Notes: generated from the sequence alone by a model not told the origin. A stretch of DNA of 64,000 bases from Tenodera sinensis (GCA_030765045.1 CM060972.1:4300905-4364904), one strand, 5' to 3'. Positions 45,501-56,986 are shown, counted from the stretch's first letter. Numbers and translations are program-made.

Positions 45501-48500
45501 GTGTATGTGTGTGTATGTGTGTGTATGTGGTGTGTGTAGTGTGTGTGTGTATGGTGTGTGTAGTGTGTGTGTATGGTGTGTGTAGTGTGTGTGTATGTGT
45601 GTGTATGGTGTGTGTAGTGTGTGTGTATGTGGTGTGTGTGGTGTGTGTGAGGGGTGTGTGTATGGTGTGTGTGGTGTGTGTGAGGGGTGTGTGTATGGTG
45701 TGTGTGTGTGGTGTGGTGTGGTGTGTATGGTGTGTGTGAGGGGTGTGTGTGTATGGTGTGTGTGTATGTGTGTATGGTGTGTGCTGGTGTGTGTGTGGTG
45801 TGTGTGTGGTGTGGTGTGGTGTGTGTGTGGTGTGGTGTGGTGTGTGTATGTGTGTGTGAGGGGTGTGTGTGTAGTGTGTGTGTATGTGGTGTGTGTGAGT
45901 GTGTGTGTATGTGGTGTGTGTATGTGTGTGTATGTGGTGTGTGAGTGTGTGTGTATGTGTGTGTATGGTGTGTGTATGTGTGTATGTGGTGTGTGTATGT
46001 GGTGTGTGAGTGTGTGTATGTGTGTATGTGGTGTGTGTGAGTGTGTGTATGTGTGTGTATGTGGTGTGTGTGAGTGTGTGTGTATGTGTGTGTATGTGGT
46101 GTGTGTACGTGTGTGTATGTGGTGTGTGTGAGTGTGTGTATGTGGTGTGTGTATGTGTGTATGGTGTGTGTATGTGGTGTGTATGTGTGTGTATGTGGTG
46201 TGTGTGAGTGTGTGTGTATGTGTGTGTATGTGTGTATGTGGTGTGTGTGAGTGTGTGTATGTGTGTGTATGTGTGGTGTGTGTATGGTGTGTGTATGTGG
46301 TGTGTGTGAGTGTGTATGTGTGTGTATGGTGTGTGTATGTGTGTATGTGGTGTGTGTATGTGTGTGTATGTGGTGTGTGTGAGTGTGTGTATGTGTGTAT
46401 GTGGTGTGTGCATGGTGTGTGTAGTGTGTGTGTATGTGGTGTGTGTATGTGTGTGTATGTGGTGTGTGTATGGTGTGTGTATGGTGTGTGTAGTGTGTGT
46501 ATGTGTGTGTATGTGGTGTGTGTATGGTGTGTGTATGGTGTGTGTAGTGTGTGTGTATGTGGTGTGTGTATGTGTGTGTATGGTGTGTGTATGGTGTGTG
46601 TGAGTGTGTGTGTATGTGTGTGTATGTGTGTGTATGTGGTGTGTGTATGTGTGTGTATGGTGTGTGTATGTGTGTGTATGTGTGTGTATGTGGTGTGTGT
46701 ATGGTGTGTGTAGTGTGTGTGTATGTGGTGTGTGTATGTGTGTGTATGTGGTGTGTGTATGGTGTGTGTATGGTGTGTGTAGTGTGTGTATGTGTGTGTA
46801 TGTGGTGTGTGTATGGTGTGTGTATGGTGTGTGTATGGTGTGTGTAGTGTGTGTATGTGTGTGTAGTGTGTGTATGTGTGTGTATGTGGTGTGTGTATGG
46901 TGTGTGTATGTGTGTGTAGTGTGTGTGTATGTGGTGTGTGTATGTGTGTGTATGGTGTGTGAGAGTGTGTGTGTATGTGTGTGTATGTGTGTGTATGTGA
47001 GTGTGTATGTGTGTGTATGGTGTGTGTATGTGTGTATGTGGTGTGTGTATGTGTGTGTATGTGGTGTGTGTGAGTGTGTATGTGTGTATGGTGTGTGTAT
47101 GTGTGTATGTGGTGTGTGTATGTGTGTGTATGTGGTGTGTGTGAGTGTGTGTATGTGTGTATGTGGTGTGTGCATGGTGTGTGTAGTGTGTGTGTATGTG
47201 GTGTGTGTATGTGTGTGTATGTGTGGTGTGTGTATGGTGTGTGTATGTGGTGTGTGTGAGTGTGTATGTGTGTGTATGGTGTGTGTATGTGTGTATGTGG
47301 TGTGTGTATGTGTGTGTATGTGGTGTGTGTGAGTGTGTGTATGTGTGTATGTGGTGTGTGTAGTGTGTGTGTATGTGGTGTGTGTATGTGTGTGTATGTG
47401 GTGTGTGTATGGTGTGTGTAGTGTGTGTGTGTAGTGTGTGTATGTGTGTGTATGTGGTGTGTGTATGGTGTGTGTATGGTGTGTGTAGTGTGTGTATGTG
47501 TGTGTATGGTGTGTGTATGGTGTGTGTGAGTGTGTGTGTATGTGTGTGTATGTGTGTGTATGTGGTGTGTGTATGTGTGTGTATGGTGTGTGTATGTGTG
47601 TATGTGGTGTGTGTATGGTGTGTGTAGTGTGTGTGTATGTGGTGTGTGTATGTGTGTGTATGTGGTGTGTGTATGGTGTGTGTATGGTGTGTGTAGTGTG
47701 TGTATGTGTGTGTATGTGGTGTGTGTATGGTGTGTGTATGGTGTGTGTAGTGTGTGTGTATGTGGTGTGTGTATGTGTGTGTATGGTGTGTGTGAGTGTG
47801 TGTGTATGTGTGTGTATGTGTGTGTATGTGGTGTGTGTATGGTGTGTGTAGTGTGTGTGTGTAGTGTGTGTATGTGTGTGTATGTGGTGTGTGTATGGTG
47901 TGTGTATGGTGTGTGTAGTGTGTGTGTATGTGGTGTGTGTATGTGTGTATGTGGTGTGTGTAGTGTGTGTGTATGTGGTGTGTGTATGTGTGTGTATGTG
48001 GTGTGTGTATGGTGTGTGTAGTGTGTGTGTGTAGTGTGTGTATGTGTGTGTATGTGGTGTGTGTATGGTGTGTGTATGGTGTGTGTAGTGTGTGTATGTG
48101 TGTGTATGGTGTGTGTATGGTGTGTGTGAGTGTGTGTGTATGTGTGTGTATGTGTGTGTATGTGGTGTGTGTATGTGTGTATGGTGTGTGTATGTGTGTG
48201 TATGTGTGTGTATGTGTGTGTATGGTGTGTGTATGGTGTGTGTGAGTGTGTGTGTATGTGTGTATGTGTGTGTATGTGGTGTGTGAGTGTGTGTGTATGT
48301 GTGTGTATGTGTGTGTATGTGTGTGTATGTGGTGTGTGTATGGTGTGTGTAGTGTGTGTGTATGTGGTGTGTGTATGTGTGTGTATGTGGTGTGTGTTAG
48401 TGTGTGTGTATGTGTGTGTATGTGTGTATGTGGTGTGTGTATGTGTGTGTATGGTGTGTGTATGGTGTGTGTGTGTATGTGTGTGTATGTGTGTGTATGT

Positions 48501-48697
48501 GTGTGTATGTGGTGTGTGTAGTGTATGTGTGTATGGTGTGTGTAGTGTGTGTGTATGGTGTGTGTAGTGTGTGTGTGTATGGTGTGTGTAGTGTGTGTGT
48601 ATGTGGTGTGTGTGGTGTGTGTGAGGGGTGTGTGTATGGTGTGTGTATGGTGTGTGCTGGTGTGTGTGTGTGGTGTGTGTGTGGTGTGTGTATGTTC
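42557..48697. repeat. 6.1-kb TG/TATG/TGAG-rich low-complexity tract
   Basis: The plus strand is almost entirely G and T with scattered A and only isolated C. It is built from GTGTGTGT, GTATG, GGTG and GTGAG modules. Larger modules (for example gtgtgtatggtgtgtgtatg, and gtgaggggtgtgtg near both ends and at 45.65-45.86 kb) recur, suggesting internal duplication. Stops are rare in this composition, so very long frames appear on both strands (about 1565 and 926 codons of Thr/His/Tyr/Ile/Pro on minus; Cys/Val/Met/Trp on plus). These are not genes. The tract lies inside intron 2 of laccase-2, so its RNA would be UG-rich. Confidence 0.95.
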
Positions 48698-49279
48698 AGT
48701 AGCTTGTTGGTCTACCTGATAGTAGCGTGTATGTCATTAAGGATGTGATGAATGATTTGAAAGGTGCTTCTAGTGTGGCTAGACGTCCGTTTACATGCAT
48801 AAGGCAGAGTTAGTGGCCAGGTCGTACTGCGCTGACATCATGCATTGCAAGAGCTTGCTTTTTTTAACGAGTTAGTTTCTGGGTTACTGGTGCAAGCAGC
48901 CTACGTAATCTAGGCGTCAATACTGGAACGTACTCGTAGTATTTTACTAGGATTGCTAGCCAACAAGGTTTAAGTGTCGTCGCGTCGTGTTCAACATAAA
49001 CATCACTTCATTTGGATTTATCTATCTAGCATCGACAAATGGGCTGCTTTCTCTCTACAACTATTCTTACATAACCTAGTTCTACTATATATTTACTTCT
49101 TGTTAGTTGAGATAACTTCTTTTTAGCCATGGAAAATTCCTTCTTTCTTGGGTGATCACCAGCACAAACGAGTAACATACAACATATTCGAAATAGTTAA
49201 TGCACAAACAGAAATGAAAAATATAAAATAATGAGGAGGAGGAGGAGGAGGAGGAGGAGGAGGAATGCTTTAACAAGAT

Positions 49280-49480
49280 CCACAGTTTTGTACAGTAAGA
49301 TTTTGTTTATCGCTTACGGTTTACCAGTTATACAAAAGTCATTCAGAATTTAGAGGACTTCTAAGACCGTTCCCGGAAAATTCAACATATACATTTAATT
49401 TATCATGAAAACATCTTAAACGTATAGTATTTTAATAGAAATAGTTTTTCATTTAAAATAAGACTGAAAATGGAGAAGCT
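49280..49480 (-). repeat. Family A dispersed repeat, inverted fragment
   Basis: agattttgtttatcgcttac, ttaccagttatacaaaagtc, catttaatttatcatgaaaa and cgtatagtattttaatagaa are the reverse of the family middle. Confidence 0.65.
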
Positions 49481-49599
49481 TCGTTCTACGTCACACTGGT
49501 GCATAACAGAAGAATGGAATATCAGAGGAATCACAGATTCACATTCATTGTTACAATGCAATAAAACGTCCTTCATGACGCGCAAAGACAGTTTTTCTC

Positions 49600-50440
49600 T
49601 AGGATATTGTTTACTTTACGTATAGTAAGTACAGGAAAATTCCATGTCGAGATTTCACCAGAAATAAATATTTCGAGGCTCCCTAAATAAAATAAATTAA
49701 AAAAAACGTATTTTTAGAAAAAGATCCATGTGTATGAGTGTATGTATGTCTGTGTGTCAGTCTGTGGACAGCATAACTCAGAAACGAAACGTCGGTTAAA
49801 AACCAAAGTTGGTATTTAAGTTTAATATCTTCCTAGGATGCGACACGAAGATTTTGAAGAAAATTCCTTCGCCTAAACTATCTTTTACCGGAAAACTTTT
49901 CGAATTTTTTTATTTTCTCAAAAATAGCGCTAACGATTTTGATTAAAATGCTATATGTTTAAGATATTTTTATAGCAAATTAAATGTGTAATTTGAATTT
50001 TCGGATAACTGGTAAACCGTAACAGATAGACCAAATTTTAGTATACAAAAAATGAAGATCTCGCTAAAATACGCAAGTTATGTCCAAATGCACTTATTCT
50101 GTGGAGTGAAGCATTTCGGAGATATTCCTTGTTATTTGTGTGAGTTTTGCATTACTTGAAACTTTTCTTAAATGAAAGGTTGTTATTCACCTTTTTATCT
50201 CTCGGTCATACAAAGAGAACGGAATGTCAAAGTCATTCTTTAGCGAACGCTCATAAAACTTTTGACTATCACTTAAAGCCTACTATGTCCCCCTTGTACC
50301 TACAAGGAAATAAGCAATAAGATAATTTGTACAAATATTTATCTCAACTAACACGAAGAAGATATAGGAGTAAGAGTTTGTAAGAATGGTTAGTACACGA
50401 GTAGAGAAAGTCATGTGAGTGTAACACGTCACACTTTGTA
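49600..50440 (+). repeat. Family A dispersed repeat, near-complete direct copy
   Basis: Runs from gtcgagatttcaccagaaat and tttcgaggctccct, through a TG-rich segment (49731-49770), gaaacgtcggttaaaaacc, acaaaaaatgaagatctcgc and ggtcatacaaagagaacgg, to cgagtagagaaagtcatgtg. One of the two best copies in the window. Confidence 0.8.
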
Positions 50441-51589
50441 ATATGCTTTAGGTCATATCCAGGCCCTAGTTATTATGCAAAAGTGTGACGAAGGCGAAAT
50501 AAATATCTAATCTAATCTGTCTTATGTATAGGGCAAGAAACTGTAAATGCTTACACTTCTAATTCTATTAAATTAATTGATTTAATTTAGAGAATAAACC
50601 AGCAGCAGGCAGCGAAGGATGAACCCATTAGTAAATATTTTGCTAAATGCAGGTAACTTGACAACAAAATAGAAAGGAGTAAATAATAGAAAAGTTGTTT
50701 AATGGCTAGTGGAAGTGAAACAAAGGAAAAACTAGATGACATGAACTATTAGATCAGAAGGCAGGTTTTGGTGTTCACACTGGTAGATACGATCTTGCTC
50801 AACAATGATATGGGAAACAAACTGTTGTAATTAGACCTCGTGGGGACTGATTACAACACTGAGTATAATGGCATTCCATTGCTGTGAACCAAGGAATGCC
50901 TACCCTTGAGTCCAGTCTCTGTGGCTCTGTCACGTGTTAGGTATATATCGTACCTACATGGTCACTTGTTCCACTACAGTACACTCATCCCCAGCTCAGC
51001 TCATCTTCTGTTTTGTACGCATTATCACTACGTTATTGTTTTGCTTTGTCTGTGTCGCTGAAAAACAATTTCTTACACATTACAACCAAAATGTCACTCC
51101 ATTTCAATTGAACAATTGTCTTTTAATAATACATGTGTTTTTCTAGAAGAAGGGTCATTTGTTAATGTTATTAAAGTGAGATTTATTTGAGGTTATAAAC
51201 CGGTTTTCTGTTATAACAAAAGAAGATCGAAATTCACGTCATTCTTGAGTTTAGTTTTCGTCAGTTGGCAGTGTTAAACCACACTAATCGAAAAGAATGC
51301 ATTTTATGTTATATTTTATATAATTTAAAATTTTCTGGTCAGATGTAGTATTTAAAATGATATTTTATTTATGAAAGAGTCTATATAAATATAATTCCAC
51401 GGTCTGACTCTCAACCTACTCGAGAATTTATCTCTTAGGTCACACGTATTATCATATTACTTGTGATAATATTTACCTGTTACGTGAATAATTCATGTAG
51501 ATATCTCATTACATATATCTCAATCAGTTATTATATGAATACAATTAAAATTCACCCAACTTCTTACTCCTCTACACTTGCCTGTAAAA

Positions 51590-51756
51590 GTAGAGGAAGT
51601 ATCGTAACGCACCTAAAAATTCGATATCGAGATTTCACCCTTACACGTTCTGGGACATGCCGTGTATCTATCTGTGAGTGTATTTGTGTATGTAAGTGAG
51701 TGATCAGTGTGACTCGAACTTGAAAGGCTCGATAAATACCACACTTAGTTTCCATA
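51590..51756 (+). repeat. Relative of family A (5' part) leading into a tetranucleotide tract
   Basis: cacctaaaaattcgatatcg and agatttcaccc resemble the family A start. A TG-rich piece (ctgtgagtgtatttgtgtat) and ctcgataaataccacactta follow, then the GAAT/GAGT tract begins. Confidence 0.5.
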
Positions 51757-52472
51757 AGTGAGTAAATGGGTGGGTGAGTGAATGGGTGAATGAGTGAGTG
51801 GGTGAATGAGTGAGTCGGTGAATGAGTCAATGACTGGTTGAATGAGTGATTGAATGGGTAAATGAGTGAGTGAATGAGTGGGTGAGTGAGTGAATGGATG
51901 AATGAGTGGGTCAATGAGTGAGTGAATGGATGAATAAGTGGGTAAGTGATTGAATGAGTGAGTGAATGGGAGGGTGAGTGAATGGGTGGGTGAGTGAGTA
52001 AACGACTTAGCGAATGAGTGAGTGAATGAGTGAGTGGGTGAATGAGTTTGTGAATGAGTGGGTGAATGAGTTAGTGAATGAGTGGGTGAATGAGTTAGTG
52101 AATTAGTGGGTGAATGAGTTAGTGAGTGAATGAGGAATGTGAGAATGAGGAAGTGAATGGGTGAATGAATGAGTGTATGAGTTAGTGAATGAGTGAGTGG
52201 GTGAATGAGTGGGTGAATGAGTTATTGAATGAGTGAGTGAATGAGTGAATTGGTGAGTGAATGGGTGAATGAGCGGGTGGATGAGTAAGTGAATGGGTGA
52301 GTGAGTGGGTGTATGAGTGAGTGAAGGAGTGAATGAGTGAATGGGTGAATGAGCGAGTGAGTGAATGGGTGAATGAGTTAGTGAATGTGTGAATGGGTGA
52401 ATGAGTGAGTGAGTGAATGAGTGAGTGGGTGAATGAGTGGGTGAATGACTGGGTGAATGAGTGAGTGAGTAG
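51757..52472. repeat. (GAAT/GAGT/GGGT)n tetranucleotide tract, about 0.7 kb
   Basis: A continuous 4-bp-register tract of gaat, gagt, gggt and related words with few register breaks. The minus-strand frame of Thr/His/Ser/Leu/Phe is its translation and not a protein. It ends in tttaagggctcgtcgacagc, the same sequence that follows a shorter GAGT run at 22335. Confidence 0.92.
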
Positions 52473-52839
52473 TGTTTAAGGGCTCGTCGACAGCTAATAG
52501 ATATTCTAGTTCTGTTTTTACGTTTTATTTGCTTCATTTGAGAAAAAAGTGTCTGACAAATGTACATTGAAGGAAACATTGCCAATATACGAGCGTTAAA
52601 TGCCGCAAACTAAGGATATTTATTTCTAGGAGCAAGTTAAATACTTCAGTTCCTAAACGGCATCAAATTTTTCTAACAATAATTTTAGACAGTGACGCCT
52701 CTCCGTTACAATCCACTACGTTTGTTACGAGAATATGGTGTTCACGGCAAGTGAAGGGGTGTGTCGGTAAGTACGATGTTCACGTGACGCGCAGGGAGGG
52801 TGAGCCAAGCTCCATTTGGACATGGCTGATGTCAAGTGT

Positions 52840-53080
52840 ACTTTGAGGGCGGGATTTTCTTGATAATGTTTGTGTTGCATCCTTAGAAGATTCTGAACTT
52901 GAATATCAAGATTAGTATTTAACCCACTTTTCGTTTTCGAGTTACGTTGTCCCCCCCCCCCCCCCCCCCCCACACACACACACATTCAGGGGCTCAAAAT
53001 GTGTGCGTCTAGTGAAATCTTGGTAGGTATGGAATTTTTGTGTAAAATGCACTACTTTTTCTATCTACTATATATGTGAC
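52840..53080 (-). repeat. Family A dispersed repeat, inverted 5' part with C-run and (CA)n
   Basis: gtgttgcatccttagaagat, aatatcaagattagtattta, then a C run (from about 52950) and CA run to about 52984, then ggggctcaaaatgtgtgcgt and gtgaaatcttggtagg. The microsatellite sits at the family's internal TG-rich position, as in the 20.7-21.2 kb copy. Confidence 0.6.
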
Positions 53081-53171
53081 AGAGAAAGTAAAAAAACCAG
53101 TAGTAGGTAGGCAGAAAAAGTTATGTGAATGTGAAAGACAGTACAGAGGTACCTATGTTTTGTGTGGACAG

Positions 53172-53382
53172 GTGTGTGAGGGAGACAAGGTGGTGATTGA
53201 TGTGCTGAACGCTATGGAGGGCATGGAAGTGACGATCCACTGGCACGGAGTTTGGCAGAGAGGATCCCAGTACTCCGACGGTGTGCCCTTCGTCACACAG
53301 TGTCCCATCCAACAAGGAAACACCTTCAGATACCAGTGGGTGGCTGGTAACGCCGGTACTCACTTCTGGCACGCTCATACAG
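53172..53382 (+). CDS. Laccase-2 exon: first cupredoxin domain with copper motifs L1 and L2
   Basis: The exon begins after cag at 53171 with VCEGDKVVIDVLNAMEGMEV and contains the copper-ligand motifs HWHG (L1) and HFWHAHTG (L2). In multicopper oxidases these supply histidines for the trinuclear type 2/type 3 copper cluster, where oxygen is reduced to water. GVPFVTQCPIQQGNTFRYQW lies between them. The exon ends with the first base of a Gly codon, donor gtaagc. Upstream is the 16.9-kb intron 2. Both motifs are intact. Confidence 0.97.
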
Positions 53383-53777
53383 GTAAGCGCGCCACGCCAC
53401 ACTACTCCCTGTTCCGCCAGAGGGAAGCCCACCTAGTGCCTGCGGTTCCTTCACCTCATCCATTCCCCCGGGGGTTGGTAAACACAAAAGATCCGTGTGC
53501 AACATGTCCCCTGATATTCCTCATATTGCATAAGCAATTCGAGAGTTCCATCAAGATCTCTCACATTTTATTGAGCAACATAGCAAATTCCCTTAACGCA
53601 AGTAAACTCGGATTTTCGTTTTGTCCCACCCCCTATGGGTAAAACAAGTTGCAAGATTCAATTAATTTTTTGCATGGGACAAGAAATTATTTTCTTATTT
53701 TATTTTCTCTGCGGAACAAGAATGTGCAGAAGATTGTAGACCAAACGGCAGTTCCAAAGTATTTATTTACAACTTAA

Positions 53778-53897
53778 GAAGGAGGAGGAGGAGGAGGAGG
53801 AGGAGGAGGAGGAGAAGAAGGAGGAGAAGAAGAAGAAGAAGAAGAAGAAGAAGAAGAAGAAGAAGAAGAAGAAGAAGAAGAAGAAGAAAGAAGAAGC
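53778..53897. repeat. (GGA)n(GAA)n purine microsatellite
   Basis: About 120 bp of pure purine on the plus strand: GGA repeats, then GAA repeats. Poly-Phe/Ser frames on the minus strand are translations of it. Such mirror-like purine tracts can form triplex DNA. Confidence 0.92.
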
Positions 53898-54089
53898 GTT
53901 GATGTGAGTTCTGTGTGTCATTGGATCAGTAGGTTTAAAGATAGTGTGGTAGGAACATCTGACTTGCATGACGAAAGAGTTGGACATCCTGTGACAGCAA
54001 AGTTGACATCCTGATTCAGGGTGGTCATCATATCACTCACAGAGAAATTGTAAATATAACCAGCAGTTCACAGGGATGTATAGGGCACA

Positions 54090-54270
54090 ATATTACTTCA
54101 AAGTCTACTGTTCCCATATTTTCCTTGTGCCCACAAGAAGATAAACAATAGGATAATTTGTACAAATGTTTATCTCAACTAACACGAAGAAGATATAGGA
54201 ATAAGAGTTTGTAAGAATGGTTGGTACAAGAGTAGGGAAAGTCATGTGAGTGCAACACATCAGATTTTTC
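54090..54270 (+). repeat. Family A dispersed repeat, 3' end
   Basis: tctactgttcccatattttc, tgtttatctcaactaacacg, atagg then aataagagtttgtaagaatg, and gagtagggaaagtcatgtga form the terminal block, very close to the 50.3 kb and 55.8 kb copies. Confidence 0.75.
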
Positions 54271-55059
54271 GTAAACATGTTTTGATTTTTCTTGAGTTAA
54301 TAAACTCTCAGTGGAATACAATCCATATTTTCAATATTTTTTCATTACCTTCCATTTTCCTCTATAAGTGTTAAAAAAACAACCATATTACGTCATACAT
54401 CTTGATACATCTCTGACAGATCATAATTTTTCGTTCAGCACATTTATTATTATTTTACGTATTTTAATACTAAAATTACATAAAACATTGTATGTTTAAC
54501 CTTTTCATTGAGACACTAATGCAGTAGACATATACCACATGTGTATACAACGCTATGAGGATGTACCTAATGTCCAGTTGGTGAATACCCACCTACGTGT
54601 GTGGGACAGGGATGTACCTATGTGTGCCGAAAACCTGCCATGTAGGAGAGGAGGGGACCACTTTCAGATTAGAACTGATAGCTAACTGTCCGAGATGAAT
54701 CGCCGGCCGCTTCTTTTCAGTCACTCATATCTGAAACGTAAAACTTTCTCCGGTCGGCGATTCATGCACCATGTAAATAACATAAAATGTCTAAAGTGAT
54801 CGTTTCTCTTCTCCATGCTGCGACAATGACAGCGTGAATGATAGGGCAATTGTTGTAATGGCATTGCCTTATTATCAGAGCAGCCTAGTGCTAATACCTT
54901 GTAACGAATTGCCTCTCTTAATGACACATGGCGAACAAAAGAAGAGATCAACTCGCATGAATAATTCTGACCTACTTTCTAATATGTACCTGCGTGTACA
55001 TATACTTCTCCATTCAACTGTCATTTTAAAATAACTAAAGTAATGCATTTTTACTTCCT

Positions 55060-55930
55060 CTGCTACGTACAGTAAGTAGAGAGAATATTGTGTTCCACCC
55101 AAAAATTCGATGTCGACATTTCACCGGAAATATATGTTTTGAGGTCTGCTGAATTTAAAAAAAAATGCATTTTTAGGAAAAGTCGGTTAAAAACCAAAGT
55201 TGATATTTAACCTTAATATCCTTCAAGAATGCGACACGACGATTTTGGGGGAAATTGCTCCACGCTGGACTACCCTTATATAGAAAATCTTCCGAACATT
55301 TTGATTTTCTCGAAAATGGCTCTAAAGATTTTGATTAAAATGACATATATTTAATATATTTGTATGACAAATGAAATGTATATTTTGAATTTTCTGGCTA
55401 TAGCCCCTGTAGTCGTATTTACTCTGGATGGCTTTTGCATAGTCGCAAACTGTAAGAGATAGACCATAATCTATTATACAAAAAATGTAGATCTCGCTAA
55501 AACACACAATTTATATCCAAATACATTTTTTTGTAGATTGAACCATTTCGGAAATATTCCTTGTTATTTGTGTGAGTTTTGGAAAACCTAAACTTTCGTC
55601 AAATGGAACAACCTTATTCATTTTTTATATCTTAACCATGTAAAGAGAAAGGAATTTCAAAGCTTTAAAACATTTGACTATCGTTCAAAGTCTACTGTAT
55701 GTCCATATTCCCCTTGTACCTACAAGGAAATAAGCAATAAGATAATTTGTACAAATGTTTATCTCAACTAACATGAAGAAGATATAGGAATAAGAGTTTG
55801 TAAGAATGGTTAGTACAAGAGTAGAGAAAGTCATGTGAGTGTAACACATCAGATTTTTTGTAGTGCGCACTATTTTTATATATAACTTGTTATTTGTCTC
55901 AATTTTTTGATATTCATAGTTTTGTCAAAT
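55060..55930 (+). repeat. Family A dispersed repeat, best complete copy (reference)
   Basis: Blocks in order: ttccacccaaaaattcgatg, atttcaccggaaatatatgt, aaagtcggttaaaaaccaaa, gaatgcgacacgacgatttt, tatgacaaatgaaatgtata, aaaatgtagatctcgctaaa, gaaatattccttgttatttg, ccccttgtacctacaaggaa, gtttatctcaactaacatga, gagtagagaaagtcatgtga and gtgtaacacatcagattttt. No protein, tRNA head or clear terminal repeat was found, so the class is unknown. A second partial copy begins around 55875. Confidence 0.8.
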
Positions 55931-56076
55931 AGGAAGAGATTATGATCAATTCTTCACGGGACATCAGCCGTGTTAAGTATAAGTGACCTTCACACACTTA
56001 ACACGGCTGATCACCCGTGAAGAATTGATCACAAACGTTCGCCGTGAAAGCTTCAAATCTTACAGGAAGAGATTAT
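55931..56076. mobile_element. 120-bp hairpin insertion with 13-bp target-site duplication
   Basis: aggaagagattat occurs at 55931-55943 and 56064-56076. Between them lie 120 bp whose first approximately 90 bp form a strong hairpin: gatcaattcttcacggg and catcagccgtgttaagt pair with acttaacacggctgat and cccgtgaagaattgatc. The tail includes cgttcgccgtgaaagcttc. The insertion splits a family A 3' half, which resumes at attcattttatgtcctggtc. It has no coding capacity and must be a non-autonomous element. Confidence 0.85.
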
Positions 56077-56524
56077 TCATTTTATGTCCTGGTCATGCAA
56101 AGGGGACGGAATGTCAAAGCCATCACATAGCGACCAGGTCTTAGCTTTAATCTTGTACTCACACAAGATTCTTATTCGCCGATTGGAAAACTGTTTAATA
56201 GTGCCTCAATAAAGTGCACCTTAACTGTTGGATGTGTTGTACACTTGTTTCTGGAATTTAACAAATATGTTTGACTGGCTACCATGTCTTTGACTCGGTC
56301 TTGTTGAACATTGCATAAAGTTCCCCAAGAAATAACCGAATTTCACAGGATGATTTAACATTGCTTTGTACCTATATGGATGTCAAGGGACCATTCGCCA
56401 TTTCAAATTGACAAAGTTTAAAACATAATTAAGCTCGACTGTAGTTACAGAGAAAATAAGATTTTGTAAGAGTGAATAGAGAGTGCAAAACAGCAGATTT
56501 TTAAGACGAGGTTTATATTTTATA

Positions 56525-56830
56525 AGCAGGATGGCTTAGACGGTAACGTCCATGTCCCCATTTGGGAGGTCGTGGGTTTGATCCCCGTCGACCGCGCAGT
56601 CTCAGTTGAGGTCTCGCCTTTGTCACTTAGGCAAATGATCATGCTCATACCACGACTCTTCTATATACCATTTCTTGTTCCCATCATTCCCTTCTTATCC
56701 ATTTGGAGGTAAAAAGACCAAGTGACGCTGTGGCGCGTTGCGGCGGGGCGGTGCCTAGCGTTCTGTAAAGGTTTCTATGCTGGTGCAGTTGCTGTAGCCT
56801 ATCCCTGTGGAGGGACCGCTCGGAAGCATT
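56525..56830 (+). repeat. tRNA-derived SINE (family B)
   Basis: A-box-like ggatggcttagacggtaacg and B-box-like gtgggtttgatccccgtcg head, followed by a body different from the other copies (gaggtctcgcctttgtcac). It ends within 160-200 bp of the next laccase exon. Confidence 0.65.
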
Positions 56831-56986
56831 CTATCTGGAAATGTTAGGGGCCCTGTCCATGTTCACGCTGGTCATTATCCAGATCTGGTCTCTCCTCTCA
56901 GAGCCTTACCTTGTGTACGTATGTTATGTGGTTATTTGTTAATATATACGAGCATGCAAGCAGCTACTGATGGTGTATTGTTGCAG

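Larger units (their letters stand above)
36257..53171 (+). other. Laccase-2 intron 2 (16.9 kb)
   Basis: A GT-AG intron of 16,915 bp, by far the largest complete intron here. It holds SINEs, family A repeats, a LINE fragment, a 6.1-kb TG-rich tract and a 0.7-kb tetranucleotide tract, each listed separately. 36550-37840, 38110-38700, 40560-42340, 48700-49280 and 50450-51590 show no recognisable gene or element. 41082-41180 is an (ATC/ACC)n microsatellite region and 49233-49264 a (GAG)n run. Confidence 0.9.
53383..56986 (+). other. Laccase-2 intron 3 (3.6 kb)
   Basis: A GT-AG intron. 53395-53530 resembles a family B SINE 3' part (cttcacctcatccattcccc). 53778-53897 is a (GGA/GAA)n purine tract. 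54270-55060 shows nothing recognisable. Confidence 0.9.

Noticed and set aside
42478..47175. A 1565-codon open frame (and a 926-codon one) of Thr-His-Tyr-Ile-Pro repeats on the minus strand
   Set aside because: They translate the TG/TATG tract, which rarely forms stop codons. No domain is present, several frames are open at once, and one frame runs into a LINE fragment.
42419..48748. Many Cys/Val/Met/Trp-rich open frames on the plus strand
   Set aside because: Same low-complexity tract in other frames; mutually overlapping and without domains.
51564..52585. Thr-His-Ser-Leu-Phe open frames on the minus strand
   Set aside because: Translation of the GAAT/GAGT tetranucleotide tract.
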